A stretch of 64,000 nucleotides of DNA from Scylla paramamosain (GCF_035594125.1 NC_087171.1:15911767-15975766), one strand, 5' to 3'. Counted from the stretch's first letter, positions 10,004 through 58,719 are shown. Notes: generated by a model from the letters alone, not told the origin. Translations and numbers: made by a program.

Positions 10004-13000
10004 ATGAACATTTTTAGGCTTGCAGGGGACATTTCCCACCTCCTGGCCATCATCATCTTGCTCCTCAAGATATGGACGAGCAGGTCATGTGCAGGTATGA
10101 GGATATGAGGTGTAATTGTGTGTATATGAAGGAATAAATGTGGCCGCCCGGTTTGTTTACAATGTTGGGCCGCCACCTGACCCTTGACAGCCCAGCCTCA
10201 CTGCTCCTATTCCCCTCCCACAACCCAAAGAACGATGTTTCACCCTTTTATTCAGTCAGTAGTCTAAAGCCACGAGTGCTGTTGTCCTTTGATCATTATA
10301 TCCGTCGTAGTGTGCGAAATATGTACTACCGAGGGCTGGTTCCCCGTGGCCTGACGTGCCTACACTCAAGACAAAGCAGTGGTCATGATTGTTTTGGATT
10401 ACTGCTGTTTGGTCCATTGCTGACCACGTAGGTGTGACTGTCCCCTTGGCTTAGATCTTTAAAGCACTTGTTTGAGTGGTTGTGTGGTGGACTATCTGGA
10501 AATGAGGCTTTCGTGACTGATGAAGGTGGTGAAGGGTATGTTGTAAGTAAGCAGAGTGCGACAAAAGGTAAACATGACAGGTGGCAGTGTTGATCTTCAG
10601 CTTACTACAAAAGGTGAATCTGTAGTGGACATTGGTAACTGATTGGCTGGAGCAGTGGCACCATGTGACTGGTCAGATATCTGAAGACACAAATGGCATT
10701 TTGACATAAGTGCAGTCATATTCCATAGCTGTGTAACCAACTGCACTCATTTCCACTGTGTTTTGTGTTTTCTTTAGTATTAAATCCTCTAATCTGCCAA
10801 GAATTTTTTACTTGTCAGGTTTTGCTAGAGTTTTTAGTACATTCCTCAATCTCAAGGGGATTTGAGTGACAGAAAACACTAAACATGTGAAAATATGGAA
10901 TGTTGCTTGTCAAATACACTAATGCACACAACCCTACTTATGAACAATAAGTATAGTGTAATTCCAGTGTTTTCTTTAGTTTTACTGCAGTTTCATACAA
11001 TATATAACACAAAGATTTAGCTGTTCCCATGTTTTGGCATCATTTGAAGATTTTGAATCCTTGTATCACCTGTCAAAAATCAGTAGTAGTATTAGTAACA
11101 ATTTTTAGAGAAATGACTGAACTGTCTTACCATTCCATCTCGTACAATACTAATACTGACACTTGCAAGCACTCATACCTTCCACACACTATATGGGACT
11201 GGAACAGGCTTCTTCATCTTATTTTAGATATTGGCAGAATAGACTTGTTCCCCAAACAACTACACACTCATTTATCATAACAACATCTCAGTACAAACAG
11301 ACACACTTGATTCACTTCCCTCCCTTGAACACTTAGCTCCCCCTTCCTAGCCACCAGCTAACTCAAATATGTGTTATCCACCAATTCTGGTGCCCAACAC
11401 ATCAAATACTGTATTTGGATTCAGATTCTTATCATAGGATGATCACTGCCTCTTACAAATATGATGTTCTGATAATATGTAGACAGAGAAGTTTCCAAGG
11501 ACACTGCAGGAATCATACATGAGCCAGCATGTAACTGGCTTTCTTGTCCATTAACCTCCAAGTTGCCACCCACAGCATCACTGTGGGTGGCAGTGGCAGT
11601 GGTTCAGTCCCTACTTGAAGTGTCATTTAACTGGTATCATTGTGGGGTGGTGGCAGCAGCCCAGTCCTGCTGCATTACAGACCTCTCTGTGGCTTGCTTC
11701 AGGCCATCCCCATGTTAACCCTTATAACCCTAGAGGCCAAAAAAATTGGCCCAACTGTCAAAACCTGTAAGGCCAATATTTTAGCTTGGTTTGAATCTCC
11801 TGGTCTATGCTGAGCTTGATGTATGTTTTAGTTGAGTCGATGCATCCTGTATCCAGCCCTACTATTGGCCCATCACCTCCACCAGCTGGTGCAGCCTACC
11901 AATCACAGGACAGCTTTTTATTATGAGATAAAGTAAACACATTGCTTTGCCCGTGAGTGAGTGTGGTGGTGGTATACTTATTATATGATCATATTTCAGT
12001 GATTCATAGTTTAAATAACTAATAATTACATATCTTTACAGTTACATGAGTGTTTCAGGGACCATGTATCTATACATAACAGACAAGACAGTGCTGTTTT
12101 ACGTCTAGGTCACACAAAAATACAAAACATGTTTTTCATGTTCTTGGCCAGATTTAATGTTGTATTTCATTATTGTTTGTGATTATCCATGATATTTTTT
12201 CTTTCATTTATGTTTGCATCTTAAGAAAACATAGACACGAAGGTTTCATTTAATGTATAATTATCTACGTTTTGTTTAATAAAGTGTATTTTTACATAAG
12301 CATCAAATGTGAGTGTATTGGCCATTACATCTATGTTTTTTTATGCCCATATTCCAAACACACTGTTTACATTTTGTCCTGGATCATAATGGTTAAGGTT
12401 TTAATGTCCCAGTTTACAGCATGACCTGGAGGCAAACTGACCCCCTTGTCAGACACAATTCATTTAAGAACATTGCACATTAGTGTGACCTAACTGTACA
12501 ACATACAATGAAAAAACATTAATGGCCACAGATACGAGTACATAGTTTCCTGAGATATTTCAATCACACTGAAGTTGCAATTTCATAATGTTATTTCTTC
12601 TTACTTTCAGGCATATCCGGGAAATCTCAAGTCATGTTTGCAATCACTTACACTGCCCGTTATTTGGACCTCTTGACAAACTTCATATCACTTTACAACT
12701 CGACAATGAAGGTATTTGTGTCCTCTTATACAAGTTGTTCTTTTCAGCTTCTAGTAATCTTGTATCTTCTGGGTTCTATGTGAACATCATCTCCATCTAG
12801 TTCCTTTACTCTTCAAAATCCTGCTCACTGCCATAAAATCTTTCCCTTTCCTTTCTTTCCTCTAGGATTGGAATTATCCATCTTAGCAACCCTTCCTTAT
12901 TCAATAAATCTCTTGGGCTTGGGATGATCTTTGTTATTCTTTGTACCCTTTCTGTTTTCCATATATCTTTCATATTGTTTGGTGACCTTAGACCAGTTCT

Positions 13001-16000
13001 ATTCAGACATTGATATGACATATTTCTTTATCACCTCACTCAGTTGGGGCATTTGCTATGGTCTGGAAAAACTGTCAGATTCACCAGCCAACTGAATTTT
13101 ACATGTAAAGGTTGGTCAGCTGAGAAAAATCTTATCGTCATTTGTGTGTTATCAAACCATTGTGTCTCCCAACGTCTTCGCTGAGTTGCCACTTGTCTGT
13201 TTACATCCTGTCTTCCAGTGTTTTCCCTGAGTTGCTGCTTTGTTCTTTGGAAATACAACCCATCCTTTCACACCTTGGTTCTACTTTCCTGATATGTTCA
13301 TGCAATCATCCACAACACATGTATAGATTGGGGATTTATAACAGCACTACAAACTTATATCTCCCGCCTTGGGTTTGTTGGGTGTTTTGGAGAAGTTGGC
13401 ATGTCTGATATCAGCCAGTCCTTTAGTTTCTGCATGGTTTCGGCTATCACAATATCCTGTCAGCACAAATAATACTTGCTTTACTCTTTTGGGGATTTGC
13501 CAGATAAAACATTAGTCCCTGTAGAAACCAGTGGAAAATATTTCAAACTAAATATGTTGCAGGAGAATAGAAATAAGTGTGAAAACACTGAGAGCCTAGT
13601 TGCGAGTATTTAGCTTATAATAACAGTTCTGTAGAATGTGCACCACCAGATTCCATGGATACTGTTAGCATAAAAACTTAGGAACAGTGTTTTATAGCAT
13701 TTAAGTACAGTGCATCAAGAGGTGTCATGAGAGGCAGTTTTAGAATATGCTTCTCCAAGAGAACTGTGGGAGCATTGACCAACCCCCAACATTAAAACAG
13801 CTGGCGATCACTGGCAACTCAGCCCATAGTGAACACCCTAGTTGAATGCCATTTTTATTTTTCTCAGTGCTTGGTCATCTGCATTTGTATTTATCTATCT
13901 GTATGAGTATCATTTGAGAATGTGCTTTCTGCTAGTGGCTAAATGAAAATATATTACTTGATCTAATTTCCCTTCTTATTCAAGTACCAACTATGGAATT
14001 AGAAAATAGTTATTGCTGTATTGTTTTCAGAGGGTTTGGTATGCAGAGGACTATGTAAGATGGAAAGATACTAATCCAACTAAACAATGGTGACATGTGA
14101 TGACTTTTCTTTCAGGTTATTTTCCTTGCCGCCTCCTACGCAACATTGTACCTGATCTATGTGCGCTTCAAGGCCACCTATGACCACAACCACGATACTT
14201 TCCGTGTGGAGTTCTTGCTCATCCCTACAGTTATCCTGTCTGTTCTCATCAACCATGACTTTTCACCACTAGAGGTACGTTTATCCTTCTTGATACATTT
14301 TTTGTGAATAGTTTTGGAAAATGGGAGATGATTTAATTTATGATAGTACAGTAGAAATGTTTTTATTTAATGTGGAGATTAATTAATAAGGAGTGCCATG
14401 TGAGGACGATTCAGTTCATCTAATCTCATTTTGTATTTGTTGCTTCCTTTGTATTCATGTTTGTTGCACTCCCTAAACAAGCACTCCCATAAAAAGCAAG
14501 AAGAAACCAAGGGTTTTATTCATACAAAGGTACTTAATGAAGAAAATCTTGTACTTTTCCATTATATTAATTTTAATTGAAGTAAAATTGTTTTTGTACA
14601 ATACATTTAATAGTGTATTGTACTATCAATCAATGTCTATAAAGAATGTAATTCATTTGCTAACAAAATTAGAATTTGCATTTATAATTGATTTATTTAA
14701 AAAGAAAACTAATAAAGCAAATTGTGGTGTGATGGAAAAATCATGAAATGTTCATTAGGCTTAGGCCACAGTGAGTCATTGGTAAAGGAGATGGAGATTA
14801 GCACAAGTATGAATCACAACTATCAGTATTTCTTATTCTTAGTATTAGTGGCTATGATGCATGCAATAAATTGTGCTTTAGTTAAATAAATTTCTTTTAT
14901 CCATAGATCCTGTGGACATTCAGTATTTACCTTGAGTCAGTTGCAATCCTGCCTCAGCTGTTCATGGTGTCCAAGACTGGAGAAGCAGAGAGTATAACGT
15001 CACATTACTTGTTTGCTCTGGGGTCTTACCGAGCCCTCTACATTGTCAACTGGGTAAGTCTGGAAACCCTTCTTAGAAACAGTTTATACCACTGTTTTTA
15101 CTAATTCATAAATATTATAGCATCAGTCTTTATTGTAACTTAAATCAAGCAGTTGTACTCAATTCCTGCTAGTTTGGAGTCAGTCTTTGCAACAAGTACT
15201 TTATTATTTAGCTGTGATTTCTGGTTTTGCACACATAAATTTAGTCCTTGTAACATGTTTTCAACGCAGTATAAATCCTTCTTTGTTGAGTTTTCTGGGT
15301 CTCCACTTCACAACAATTGATAGGAATTTCATCTCAAAGTGAACAGTGAACCACTGATATGTAGGAATATTTCATTATTCTGTTGCCATATGAGCCTTTC
15401 AGGCACTCAATCACCACACATTATATAGATACATGTGCAACTGTTAAAGGTGATAAATGAAATTTATCATGTGTTTAAGGTAAAAACTGAATGTGAATGA
15501 TAGAGAAAGTAATGTGTCAGTTTTTTTAAAGGAGTGACGTATAGACCATAGAGCCCTTTTAAATGATGCCGCCTTGGTGGTGCCACCTTATATTTGCAGT
15601 GATTCAGACATGGCTGTGCTACCATGTCTGGCAGTGTGTCCAAATTTGTGATGGTGAGGCAAGGTGTTTTTGTGTTCAGCCAAGCTGGTGGCACCACCTT
15701 ATGTTTACATGGAAATTAATGGATGAGACACAACTTTCAGTGCAGCCAAATGTGTAGACCATGACTGCAGAAGTGGAGGCAGAAAAATAATTTATGTTTG
15801 TGTCCACATTGGTCAGCTGATCTTGTAAACACTCCAGTATTGCTCCAGTTTTGCCTAAACCTACAACCAGACCCAAGTGCATTGCATATCTGTCCAATTT
15901 CTCCCATTGCATGTTTTTTTTTTTTTTTTTTTTTTTTTTCTCCAGGCTGGTATCTATAAGTGAAGCTGTCATTAGATATTACAACCTCAGTCTAGTCACC

Positions 16001-17131
16001 ACCCTAGAAGTAACACTTTTCTACTTTAACTACTACTGTCATATCAGTAGAGAAGTAAAACTGCATTTCATCAAATGATTCTTTTATTGTTTTCATGAAA
16101 TGAAAATTAGACTTAAAATTCTCAAAATTGTATGAGAAACTTTTTTTTTACAGATTTACAGGTATTATGCTGAAGGATTTTATGATCTGATTGCTATTGT
16201 GGCTGGAGTTGTTCAGACAGTCCTCTACTGTGACTTCTTCTACTTGTATATTACTAAAGGTGAGAGAACCATTCATCAGAAGTACTTAACTGTCATCAGT
16301 AGTTAATATATCTTATTTCAGTATATGGCACATTATTTTGTACTAATGTTAGTATTAAAAGATTGTTTCTTACAGGAAAATTATGACATGGATAACAATA
16401 TTACTAGTATTAATTTTATGCTACAACAGTACCTACTGTAACTTTATGCAACCTAGCTTTGTAAGACATTCAACAAGGAGCATTTCATATTGATAGTCTT
16501 GCAGTTAAACATGGAGTGCCATAATGGAAAGTGCTTATCCTCAAAAGTAAGATTGTGAAGCGGAACCAGCCATGCCCATTTTATCTCAGAATTTTAAAAT
16601 TGTATAGATGAATAATTGACCTCATACCTTTACTACTGCTAAAGGGAATGACATATCCTACATTAACATTGTTGCACTTTATAATGTTTGTTGTAATTGC
16701 TAGCTTTTGGGAGCATTTGCCTCTTTTTTTGCTTTCCTTAACAGATTTTACTGAAAAGGGTCAACAGGAAATTGTGTTTGTTCATGAAATGCAATAAGCA
16801 GTTTAAAAGACTAAGGGAAAAAGGGTTAATGCCAAAAGTTTGTGAAAGTTGATGTAATCAAAGAACAGTTTGTTATCATACCTCTGTTATTTTAAGTAAA
16901 AAAAAATTCAGTATTACATACCCTAATAATTTGATAATAGATGGGTATTTTCTTAAGAAATGTTAATTCAGTAATGGTGTAACAAATGATAGATTTTTTC
17001 ATATTCTTTGAAGAAAGAACTTCACATCCATCAGTGAAGATAGTGATGGTAAGGAAATAACATAATGAAGTTTTCAATCTTTTTCTTCATTTGCAGTCCT
17101 GCAAGGAAAGAAGCTTCAACTACCAGCCTAA
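10004..17131 (+). CDS. KdelR: ER lumen protein-retaining receptor (KDEL receptor, ERD2 family), six exons
   Basis: Coding exons are 10004-10094, 12611-12711, 14116-14274, 14907-15053, 16154-16259 and 17097-17131. All have GT-AG borders, the phases join exactly, and the total is 639 bases or 212 aa, the usual length of the family. The product begins [13 protein letters not shown], matching the conserved N terminus, and keeps the blocks [48 protein letters not shown] and [11 protein letters not shown]. It is a seven-helix Golgi/ERGIC membrane protein that binds C-terminal KDEL/HDEL signals at acidic pH and returns escaped ER proteins by COPI vesicles (family knowledge). The start has an acceptable context (ttcaccATGaac). 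The tail reads GKKLQLPA, with the dilysine motif kept but Gln where vertebrate receptors have a phosphorylated Ser. I see no frameshift. Confidence 0.97.
11130..11280 (+). pseudogene. Non-LTR retrotransposon C-terminal relic in KDEL receptor intron 1
   Basis: The frame to the stop at 11278-11280 reads [20 protein letters not shown]. This resembles the conserved end of CR1/Jockey-type ORF2 proteins (a pattern like R-x-x-x-D-x-Y-x-x-S-F-F-P-R-T-I-x-x-W-N-x-L). Only this short tail is readable, so it is a truncated relic on the gene's sense strand. Confidence 0.5.
11715..12396. mobile_element. Candidate TTAA-flanked non-autonomous DNA element
   Basis: The left end reads TTAACCCTTATAACCC and the inverted right end reads TTAACCATTATGATCC, matching at 13 of 16 positions. 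Each end begins with TTAA, the target duplication of piggyBac-type elements. No transposase frame is seen in the ~680 bases between. It lies in KDEL receptor intron 1. Confidence 0.4.
12806..12970 (-). pseudogene. Non-LTR reverse transcriptase relic in KDEL receptor intron 2
   Basis: The minus-strand frame reads [20 protein letters not shown] and then EGLLRW. It resembles the LExVQRRATKMIPxLRDLSYEERL segment near the C terminus of many LINE reverse transcriptases. It is degenerate and lies just downstream of exon 2, antisense to the receptor gene. Confidence 0.5.
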
Positions 17132-18260
17132 GACAGAGGTGTTTGTCAGTGTTACTGCCTCACCTCAACCTACTGTAGGAGCCACCAACACTTGCCACAT
17201 CACTCACTGTTTCATCTGGCTTGCCCATCTGTTAGCTGGAATAGTTTAGTGCTGATATTTACTTTTTTCTTGTTGATAAGCTACCTATATTTATCATTTT
17301 CATATAAATTAACCATAATTTTGATAGTGATGTCAGTTTGGCACTGTTACAAGGAGAGTAATATCTGCTTTGTTTTGCCCATCTTAATGAGAGGCTCCAT
17401 CGTTTCATTGGTATTTAAGTTGTGTTTGGTAGGGATACATAATTTTGAAAAAAATTAATGAAAAGAGAAGCATATATCTATCAAGGTTGTGACTTGAAAA
17501 AGTAATCTGCTGTGTTGAACCTGGCTTTGAAGAACCTTACGTTGGAGAACCTGCAAGGTAGAGGTAGTGACGTGGCTGGTGGCTGGCTCAACTCGCACAA
17601 GCACTGAATTCAGTGAACACCTCTCTCTCATTATAAAGAACTGACAACATCATATACAAAACATTTTTTTAACTGAAGTTTTAGAAGCACCAGGTGTGTA
17701 TGTCAGATGTAAAATGCGAGTGACAAGATACTTATGCTTACAAAGAATTATGGAAAATGGTGTTTTAAATGGAAATTATTTTCATACAGTCAGTCTCTTT
17801 CAAGTGAGTGTGGCTTTAAGAAGTTCTTTGCTGTGGTAAGGTTACAGTACTACAGAACAAGTCTTTGGTTACTGCTGGATATTGGTTTTTGAAGATAATC
17901 TTGAGTTCATGCCATGATGTTAAAAATTTCCATCTAAAGACATTGGCCTTCATAAATCCTGTTATTGAGGATGAAGGACACTTCCAGGATGCTATTGTGG
18001 TAACTAAATGTCTTGTTTTCATGGCTTTTATTTACATGCTAAAAAATGGAAACCATTCTTGCATGTATTGTGTGGATGTTCTTTATATTACTTTGTTAGT
18101 GCTTTACTTGATAAGTAGGGAAACCAATGAAGAAAGGGAAAATATTGTCATTTCAAACAGGATATTTTTTCTACCACATGACACTGCCAGTCATAGTTGA
18201 AGGCAATAAAATATTTACTTCATTAGATGTTAAGGATGAAAAATTTGAACAATAAATATG
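17132..18260 (+). other. 3' UTR of the KDEL receptor gene
   Basis: The sequence is AT-rich and non-coding after the TAA at 17129-17131. Poly(A) signals AATAAA are at 18205-18210 and 18251-18256, giving a 3' UTR of about 1.1 kb. Confidence 0.55.
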
Positions 18261-19560
18261 ATGTAGCAATATTGTCCCTTAGACTTATTGCTTTCCTGTT
18301 CTGTCTAGTATGTAACAAAAGTTGCAGTCAGCAAATTCAAACACTGTGGTCATTAAAGTTTGTACCATATATATAGACTTTCTCTTTGTTTTATTTTTCT
18401 CAATAGTTATAATTTCTGTTGGAGTTTATGTGAAGAACTAGTTACAAAAGTCTTCATGTAACTTGAGGTACAAGAAAACTTCCATGTTTTCCATGATTTT
18501 GTATCCTGCAAATTCAGATGGTCATAGATTTAATTAGTCATTCTGCTGGGCATTTCATAATGTGCAAAGAAAAGAGTAATGTAGATACACCAAAAGATAG
18601 TTTAGCATGTATCACTCAGATACTTCCAAATAATTCATTATGGAATGCCTGGTCTTGCAGTTAAGTGTCATTGAAATTATACCTGGGAAGGCTGATATTA
18701 TATTTGTCTGCCATTAGCAGACAGTTTTCCGGAATATGTAAAGTATAACAAAATCTCAACTAAATTTGAAATATAAAAAGAGGAAATGGCATGTGGTTAT
18801 CTTTGTTTCTTTTGCCTTTTGCCTTGTAAGAGTCCATTCATCCTTTGTCATGATTTGTAGAACCACTTTTTGTCCACATTGCCAGTATTACCTTGTCTAG
18901 CTGCTACCCAGAGTACTTGGTGATATCTAGATACGGTTCTTAGAACAATTGCTGGTCCACCATGTAAATACTGGAGAGTGGGCTGAGTATGTATTTTGTC
19001 TTGGCTAGGGTGGCTACATTGTATACATACATAGTCTTCCACTTTTTTTTTTATTATTTTTAATTAATTATTACTTCTTTTTTTTTTTTAAGGTTTAACT
19101 TAAGGATTTAGCTGATGCATGGATACCACCTGCGATGGATTAAAATTTATGCCAGCCAAGCAAGAAAAGGCAGATCGGATTGCTGGTTTCACGTTCCTGC
19201 TGGGTGAAGATCTCACAAGCTAAATGAGATTCGCACTTGTCTGTGTTTGGTGCAACATACAAATGAATATAAGAAAATAGGGCTACTGTTTATCATACTT
19301 GCGAACTTGTTTCAACTACTAAGTGCTTACAAATTATTACCCTAATTCATATGAGTGCTGATGTATCGCTGAATGATATCAATTGAGAAGCAAAACGTGA
19401 GCATAATTAGAGCGTAAAACTGTGACAAGCGGCTACCCCACGTTGGGATGCATATATAGCTTCCTTGGAGGAGAGACCACAGTCTGCGCTAGTGTGGGAG
19501 GTACTCACCCAAAATATTACACCTTGGAGGCCTCCATAGAGAGCAATCCTGCCGTTTATC

Positions 19561-19562
<2 letters not shown>

Positions 19563-19656
<94 letters not shown>
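19563..19656. repeat. (TA)n microsatellite
   Basis: A pure alternating TA run of about 94 bases, upstream of TCERG1. Confidence 0.97.
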
Positions 19657-19658
<2 letters not shown>

Positions 19659-20080
19659 CATCGTATGTAAAACTTATCTAATACTCAGAGTTTACGTCAC
19701 AGCCAGTCAGCAACTACAACTTCCCCTACAGGTATAGCGAGTGCCGTGTGTGAAGCGTGCCTGTTCTTAATATTGATCTTGCTACCTCTTTTGCGGTGTC
19801 GGCTGTCATGATAAGCGCTCTCGGGAGGCCGCTGACCCCCTCGAGCATGTTGCAATGGATTCTTATGATATAGTGACTGCTCGTGTATCTCTTCTGCTTC
19901 TTGTAACATATTTTCTTAACCTACGAGTATGTATAGTTCTCTCTCTCCCTCTCTCTGGAAGTAGTTGAATTTTTGAGGTTTACTGAACAACATGTATATC
20001 AGAGATCTTTTCAATTAATGTTCGCACTCGAGATGCAACCTTTTTTGTACTTTTTTTTTTGTCATGCAGTGTTAAATTTT

Positions 20081-20111
<31 letters not shown>

Positions 20112-20318
20112 CTATAACTGTCTGTTATGCGTATGCATATCTCATGAGCCGAATTACAATGATCACTGTCGCAAGATCATCACTATCTTCATCTTCATTT
20201 GAGTCCACTGTTGCAGAAAAGGCACATTTTTTAACACACACATCAAGAGAAGTTTGTTTACATATTAGTTACTCAGTTCATATTCATTAATTTTGACAAG
20301 ATTTTGTTGTAGAGTCCC

Positions 20319-20332
20319 ACGCATGCGCAATC
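20319..20332. promoter_or_regulatory. NRF-1-like palindromic site upstream of TCERG1
   Basis: The core CGCATGCGCA resembles the NRF-1 consensus (YGCGCAYGCGCR) common in housekeeping promoters. The position about 240 bases before the ATG fits a promoter element. This is a motif match only. Confidence 0.35.
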
Positions 20333-20573
20333 AAATCCCATAGTATTGCCAACTGCGCGAAATATCTCTTCAAAACTACTTGGCGAGACTGACATATTTT
20401 GAAATATGTAAACATCAAACTATGATCAAAATATATATACATACTATTTTTAAACACATTTTTCACGTAAGAATGAATAACTCGGGGTTGCATCTCAGTT
20501 GGCAGGGTGAGGACCGCAGGGTGGCAACAGTGGGCGCTGCCTCGAGGACGCCATCAGGCATTACTTCATCGAG

Positions 20574-44449
<23,876 letters not shown>

Positions 44450-44990
44450 TTTCTTGATAAATAGGGATTGTCGCAGTGTTGTCATGTTGGGAATAATTAG
44501 AGTTTTTTAAAGTTATTACAATAAGTAAACAATATGTTGAATATTAGTTAAACTGACTTTGCTGTGTTTCAATACATGATAATGCAGTGAACGTGTCTAG
44601 TTTGTTATTTTTTTTTTAATGAAATGTATGTTGACAAGTAACTAGTATTTAGTTTTGATTATTGTAGAGTGTATATTTTGACAGGCAAAATATCACTTTC
44701 TCTAATAGAAAATAGCATTTCTTGGTAATGGAAAAAGAAACCAATATTTTGGACAAAATCCATTTTGGATAGGGTGTCAGGCAAAGTATGGTGAATATTT
44801 TCAAAAATATTTTCAGTATACGTAATTTGTGAAAAATAACAGATGTATGCATTAATCAGTCATTTTGACAAATTGCTGTGTATGTAAATTTTACATAAAT
44901 GTAGCCTGACAGTTCTCTTATTTGAGAATAGTCTAATATTAAAATAAAATAGAAGATACAATGAAATAAATATTTGTTTACTTTTATTAC
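44450..44990 (+). other. 3' UTR of TCERG1
   Basis: AT-rich and non-coding. AATAAA signals at 44943-44948 and 44965-44970 lie about 0.5 kb after the stop. Confidence 0.5.
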
Positions 44991-45052
44991 CCGCTGGTAT
45001 GATTCAACAAAGGGTTTCCTTATATGTTTACACGAGGTAAATATACACCATG

Positions 45053-45180
45053 ATGGTCCACTGGTGTGATGGCTTACATGTGCTCACCTAACAAGAGATA
45101 CCAGATTCAAATTTCTAGTTGAGTGGAGACAATGTGAGCTTGTCTCCTTTCTGCTGTCAAGGATGTAAAGACAAGACTCT
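45053..45180 (+). repeat. tRNA-derived SINE fragment
   Basis: A box A-like stretch (tggtgtgatggcttaca) is followed about 25 bases later by a box B-like stretch (agattcaaatttc). The tract between has tRNA-like spacing but no intact cloverleaf. Confidence 0.4.
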
Positions 45181-45695
45181 GACCTGGTAAAAGCAAAGGT
45201 CAGCAAAACAGAAATGACAGGATATAAATACAGGATATATACTCAATAATGACTGATTCGAATGTCTGTTTTCCCTACTCAGATTTTATTAATTCACAAT
45301 TCCAATTAAATGTAACTCACATAAAGGCCCCCTCATTTAATATTGCAAGAACAAATGTTTTAGGATCTGCAGAAAGCATATCTGATGCATGCTTTTAAGA
45401 ACCTCAAGGATGGTAACACTGTCTCTGAACACACATTATTCCTAGCATAATTTAGTTTGTTCTTAAAAACAAAATCCAAGATAACATTTCACTTAACTTT
45501 CTCTTACTTGTCATCTGTAAACCTGAAAAATGACTCCCCTTACTGTCTGCATTCATATTTTACCATCTTTGGCAAAATTACCTTTGCCAATGCACCACTT
45601 ACATGACAAGACTCCCTAGTACTATATAGTCCTGTCCTTCAAAAGAAATGCAATACATCTCACCTTGTGTACATCTATACTCCAAAGGATAACAG
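45180..45695 (-). other. 3' UTR of GTF2F1
   Basis: Non-coding on the minus strand after the stop. A candidate AATAAA is at 45295-45300 on the minus strand (tttatt on the plus strand), about 400 bases after the stop. Confidence 0.4.
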
Positions 45696-56866
<11,171 letters not shown>

Positions 56867-57350
56867 GGTGGTAATGTTGCCTTCAGCAGCAGATCTAACA
56901 ATCACACAACACACAACCGCTGCTCTCTTGCCGCCGCCTCACTGGCCACTACATAACCTGGCACCGAGATAAATCCAGGTTGTGTACAGGGGAAAATATA
57001 ATTTAACATACCTACAACAAAATTTAATTGAAATATTACTACTATTAAAAAAAGTGACAAAATGCACATGTGAGAATAATATAAAAACAATGGAAAAAAA
57101 GATCGTTATTACGACAATTTTAACGAGACATATTGGGACAAGTAGCTCATTGGTTTCTGTAAATGCTGACTTCCCTAACTTTGTTCTCTGAAAACTTACT
57201 AAGATCATGTGAAGTTCCGCCACCCCAGCTATAGGTACACTCGGGGCGGTCTATCATAGCTTCATTGGGGCGGCCAGCCTTGGCGTTCCTTCACGGACAA
57301 GGCTTCCACGAAATGCTGCTGATGTGACCCTTTATATAATTTCTGAAAGA
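56867..57350 (-). promoter_or_regulatory. 5' UTR and promoter side of GTF2F1
   Basis: GC-rich 5' UTR sequence lies just above the ATG (about 56870-56960). Two GGGGCGG GC boxes are at 57243-57249 and 57267-57273. No TATA element is obvious. Start site not determined. Confidence 0.35.
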
Positions 57351-57789
57351 GAAAGAATTATTACAAATAAATTAACAATGAAATAGAATTGTTGCAAAAC
57401 TTAGAAAATTTTTGATATACAGGAAAATCACGGCTAAGAAAAATTATGTTAATGTGCCGCACGTTAGCTGTCAGGCAGCCATGCTAACCTATTGCAGTGA
57501 AACCTAAGCTCAGAAGGAAACTCGTGGCAGTATTTTTAGCCTTTCCAGGTTACAATCCTAAATATTCCTCCCGTATCTCAAGGAAATGGTAAGTGCTGCA
57601 ACACCTAGAATTGAGTTGAGTAAAGTAGATGTTGACCGGACGCGAATCGCAATGAATAGTGAATAGTGAGAGGATGGAAAGATGGCGGGTGAAGATGGCT
57701 GGCAGCACCGTCTCTCTGTACCCGCCACCTTCATAAATCACGGCCCTATCAGTGACGGGCTCTTAGTTTATTCCGTGCTTCCCACTCTG

Positions 57790-57849
<60 letters not shown>

Positions 57850-58001
57850 CAGCACAAGGAGTACCTGAAGTAGGTGAAGAGGGAGAGAAAAGTTACTATC
57901 CCCTGCTGAGACTCATGAGACCCACGATATGTAAGTATACTCACAACTTTGGAGGGGTCTGGGTAGATCATATATTATATTTGTCCTCTGCTTAAAAAAA
58001 A

Positions 58002-58134
<133 letters not shown>

Positions 58135-58379
58135 GAATAACTAAGGTCATGAATGTTTGCTGTAATATTCATTATTGTTATGAGTCATAAGTTATTGAAA
58201 AAAAAAAAAAAAACATGCTAATAATGATATATAAATAAAATATCACGTATTATCATTTTATTATTCAAAATTTCTGAGTTATATGCATGAACCGAACGCG
58301 TCATAAATCCTATCATAATAATCATCATCAGCCTGCTGTGTGAACAAAGACCAGCTGAGGCGTTATTTAAAAAAAATAT

Positions 58380-58418
<39 letters not shown>

Positions 58419-58419
58419 C

Positions 58420-58451
<32 letters not shown>

Positions 58452-58670
58452 TATTTATTTTTTTTAAATCCTGTGCTTTGCATTCTCATTACTTTAGCTG
58501 GCCATAGCATCGCTACCGCCATACCAGTAAGTACTCGAAGCTTGTGTGGCACTGTTTATCTTGGCCAGTTATAAACAGATAAATTATGTTACCACTTGTA
58601 TTTATGTACTTATTTACAATTATTAATTGTAATGTTACGAGTGTGGGCTTCAGGTGGTTCAGATGTTGGA

Positions 58671-58719
<49 letters not shown>

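Larger units (their letters stand above)
18270..20573. other. Intergenic region and 5' side of TCERG1
   Basis: No gene is supported. It contains a ~94-base (TA)n run at 19563-19656 and a short (GA)n at 20088-20112. An NRF-1-like element (cacgcatgcgcaat) lies at about 20319-20332, some 240 bases before the TCERG1 start codon. Confidence 0.5.

Noticed and set aside
57682..57873. ORF beginning MAGEDGWQHRLSVPATF
   Set aside because: Good start context, but it runs into a GA array with no donor or family match; YY1-like AAGATGGCGG may explain the motif.
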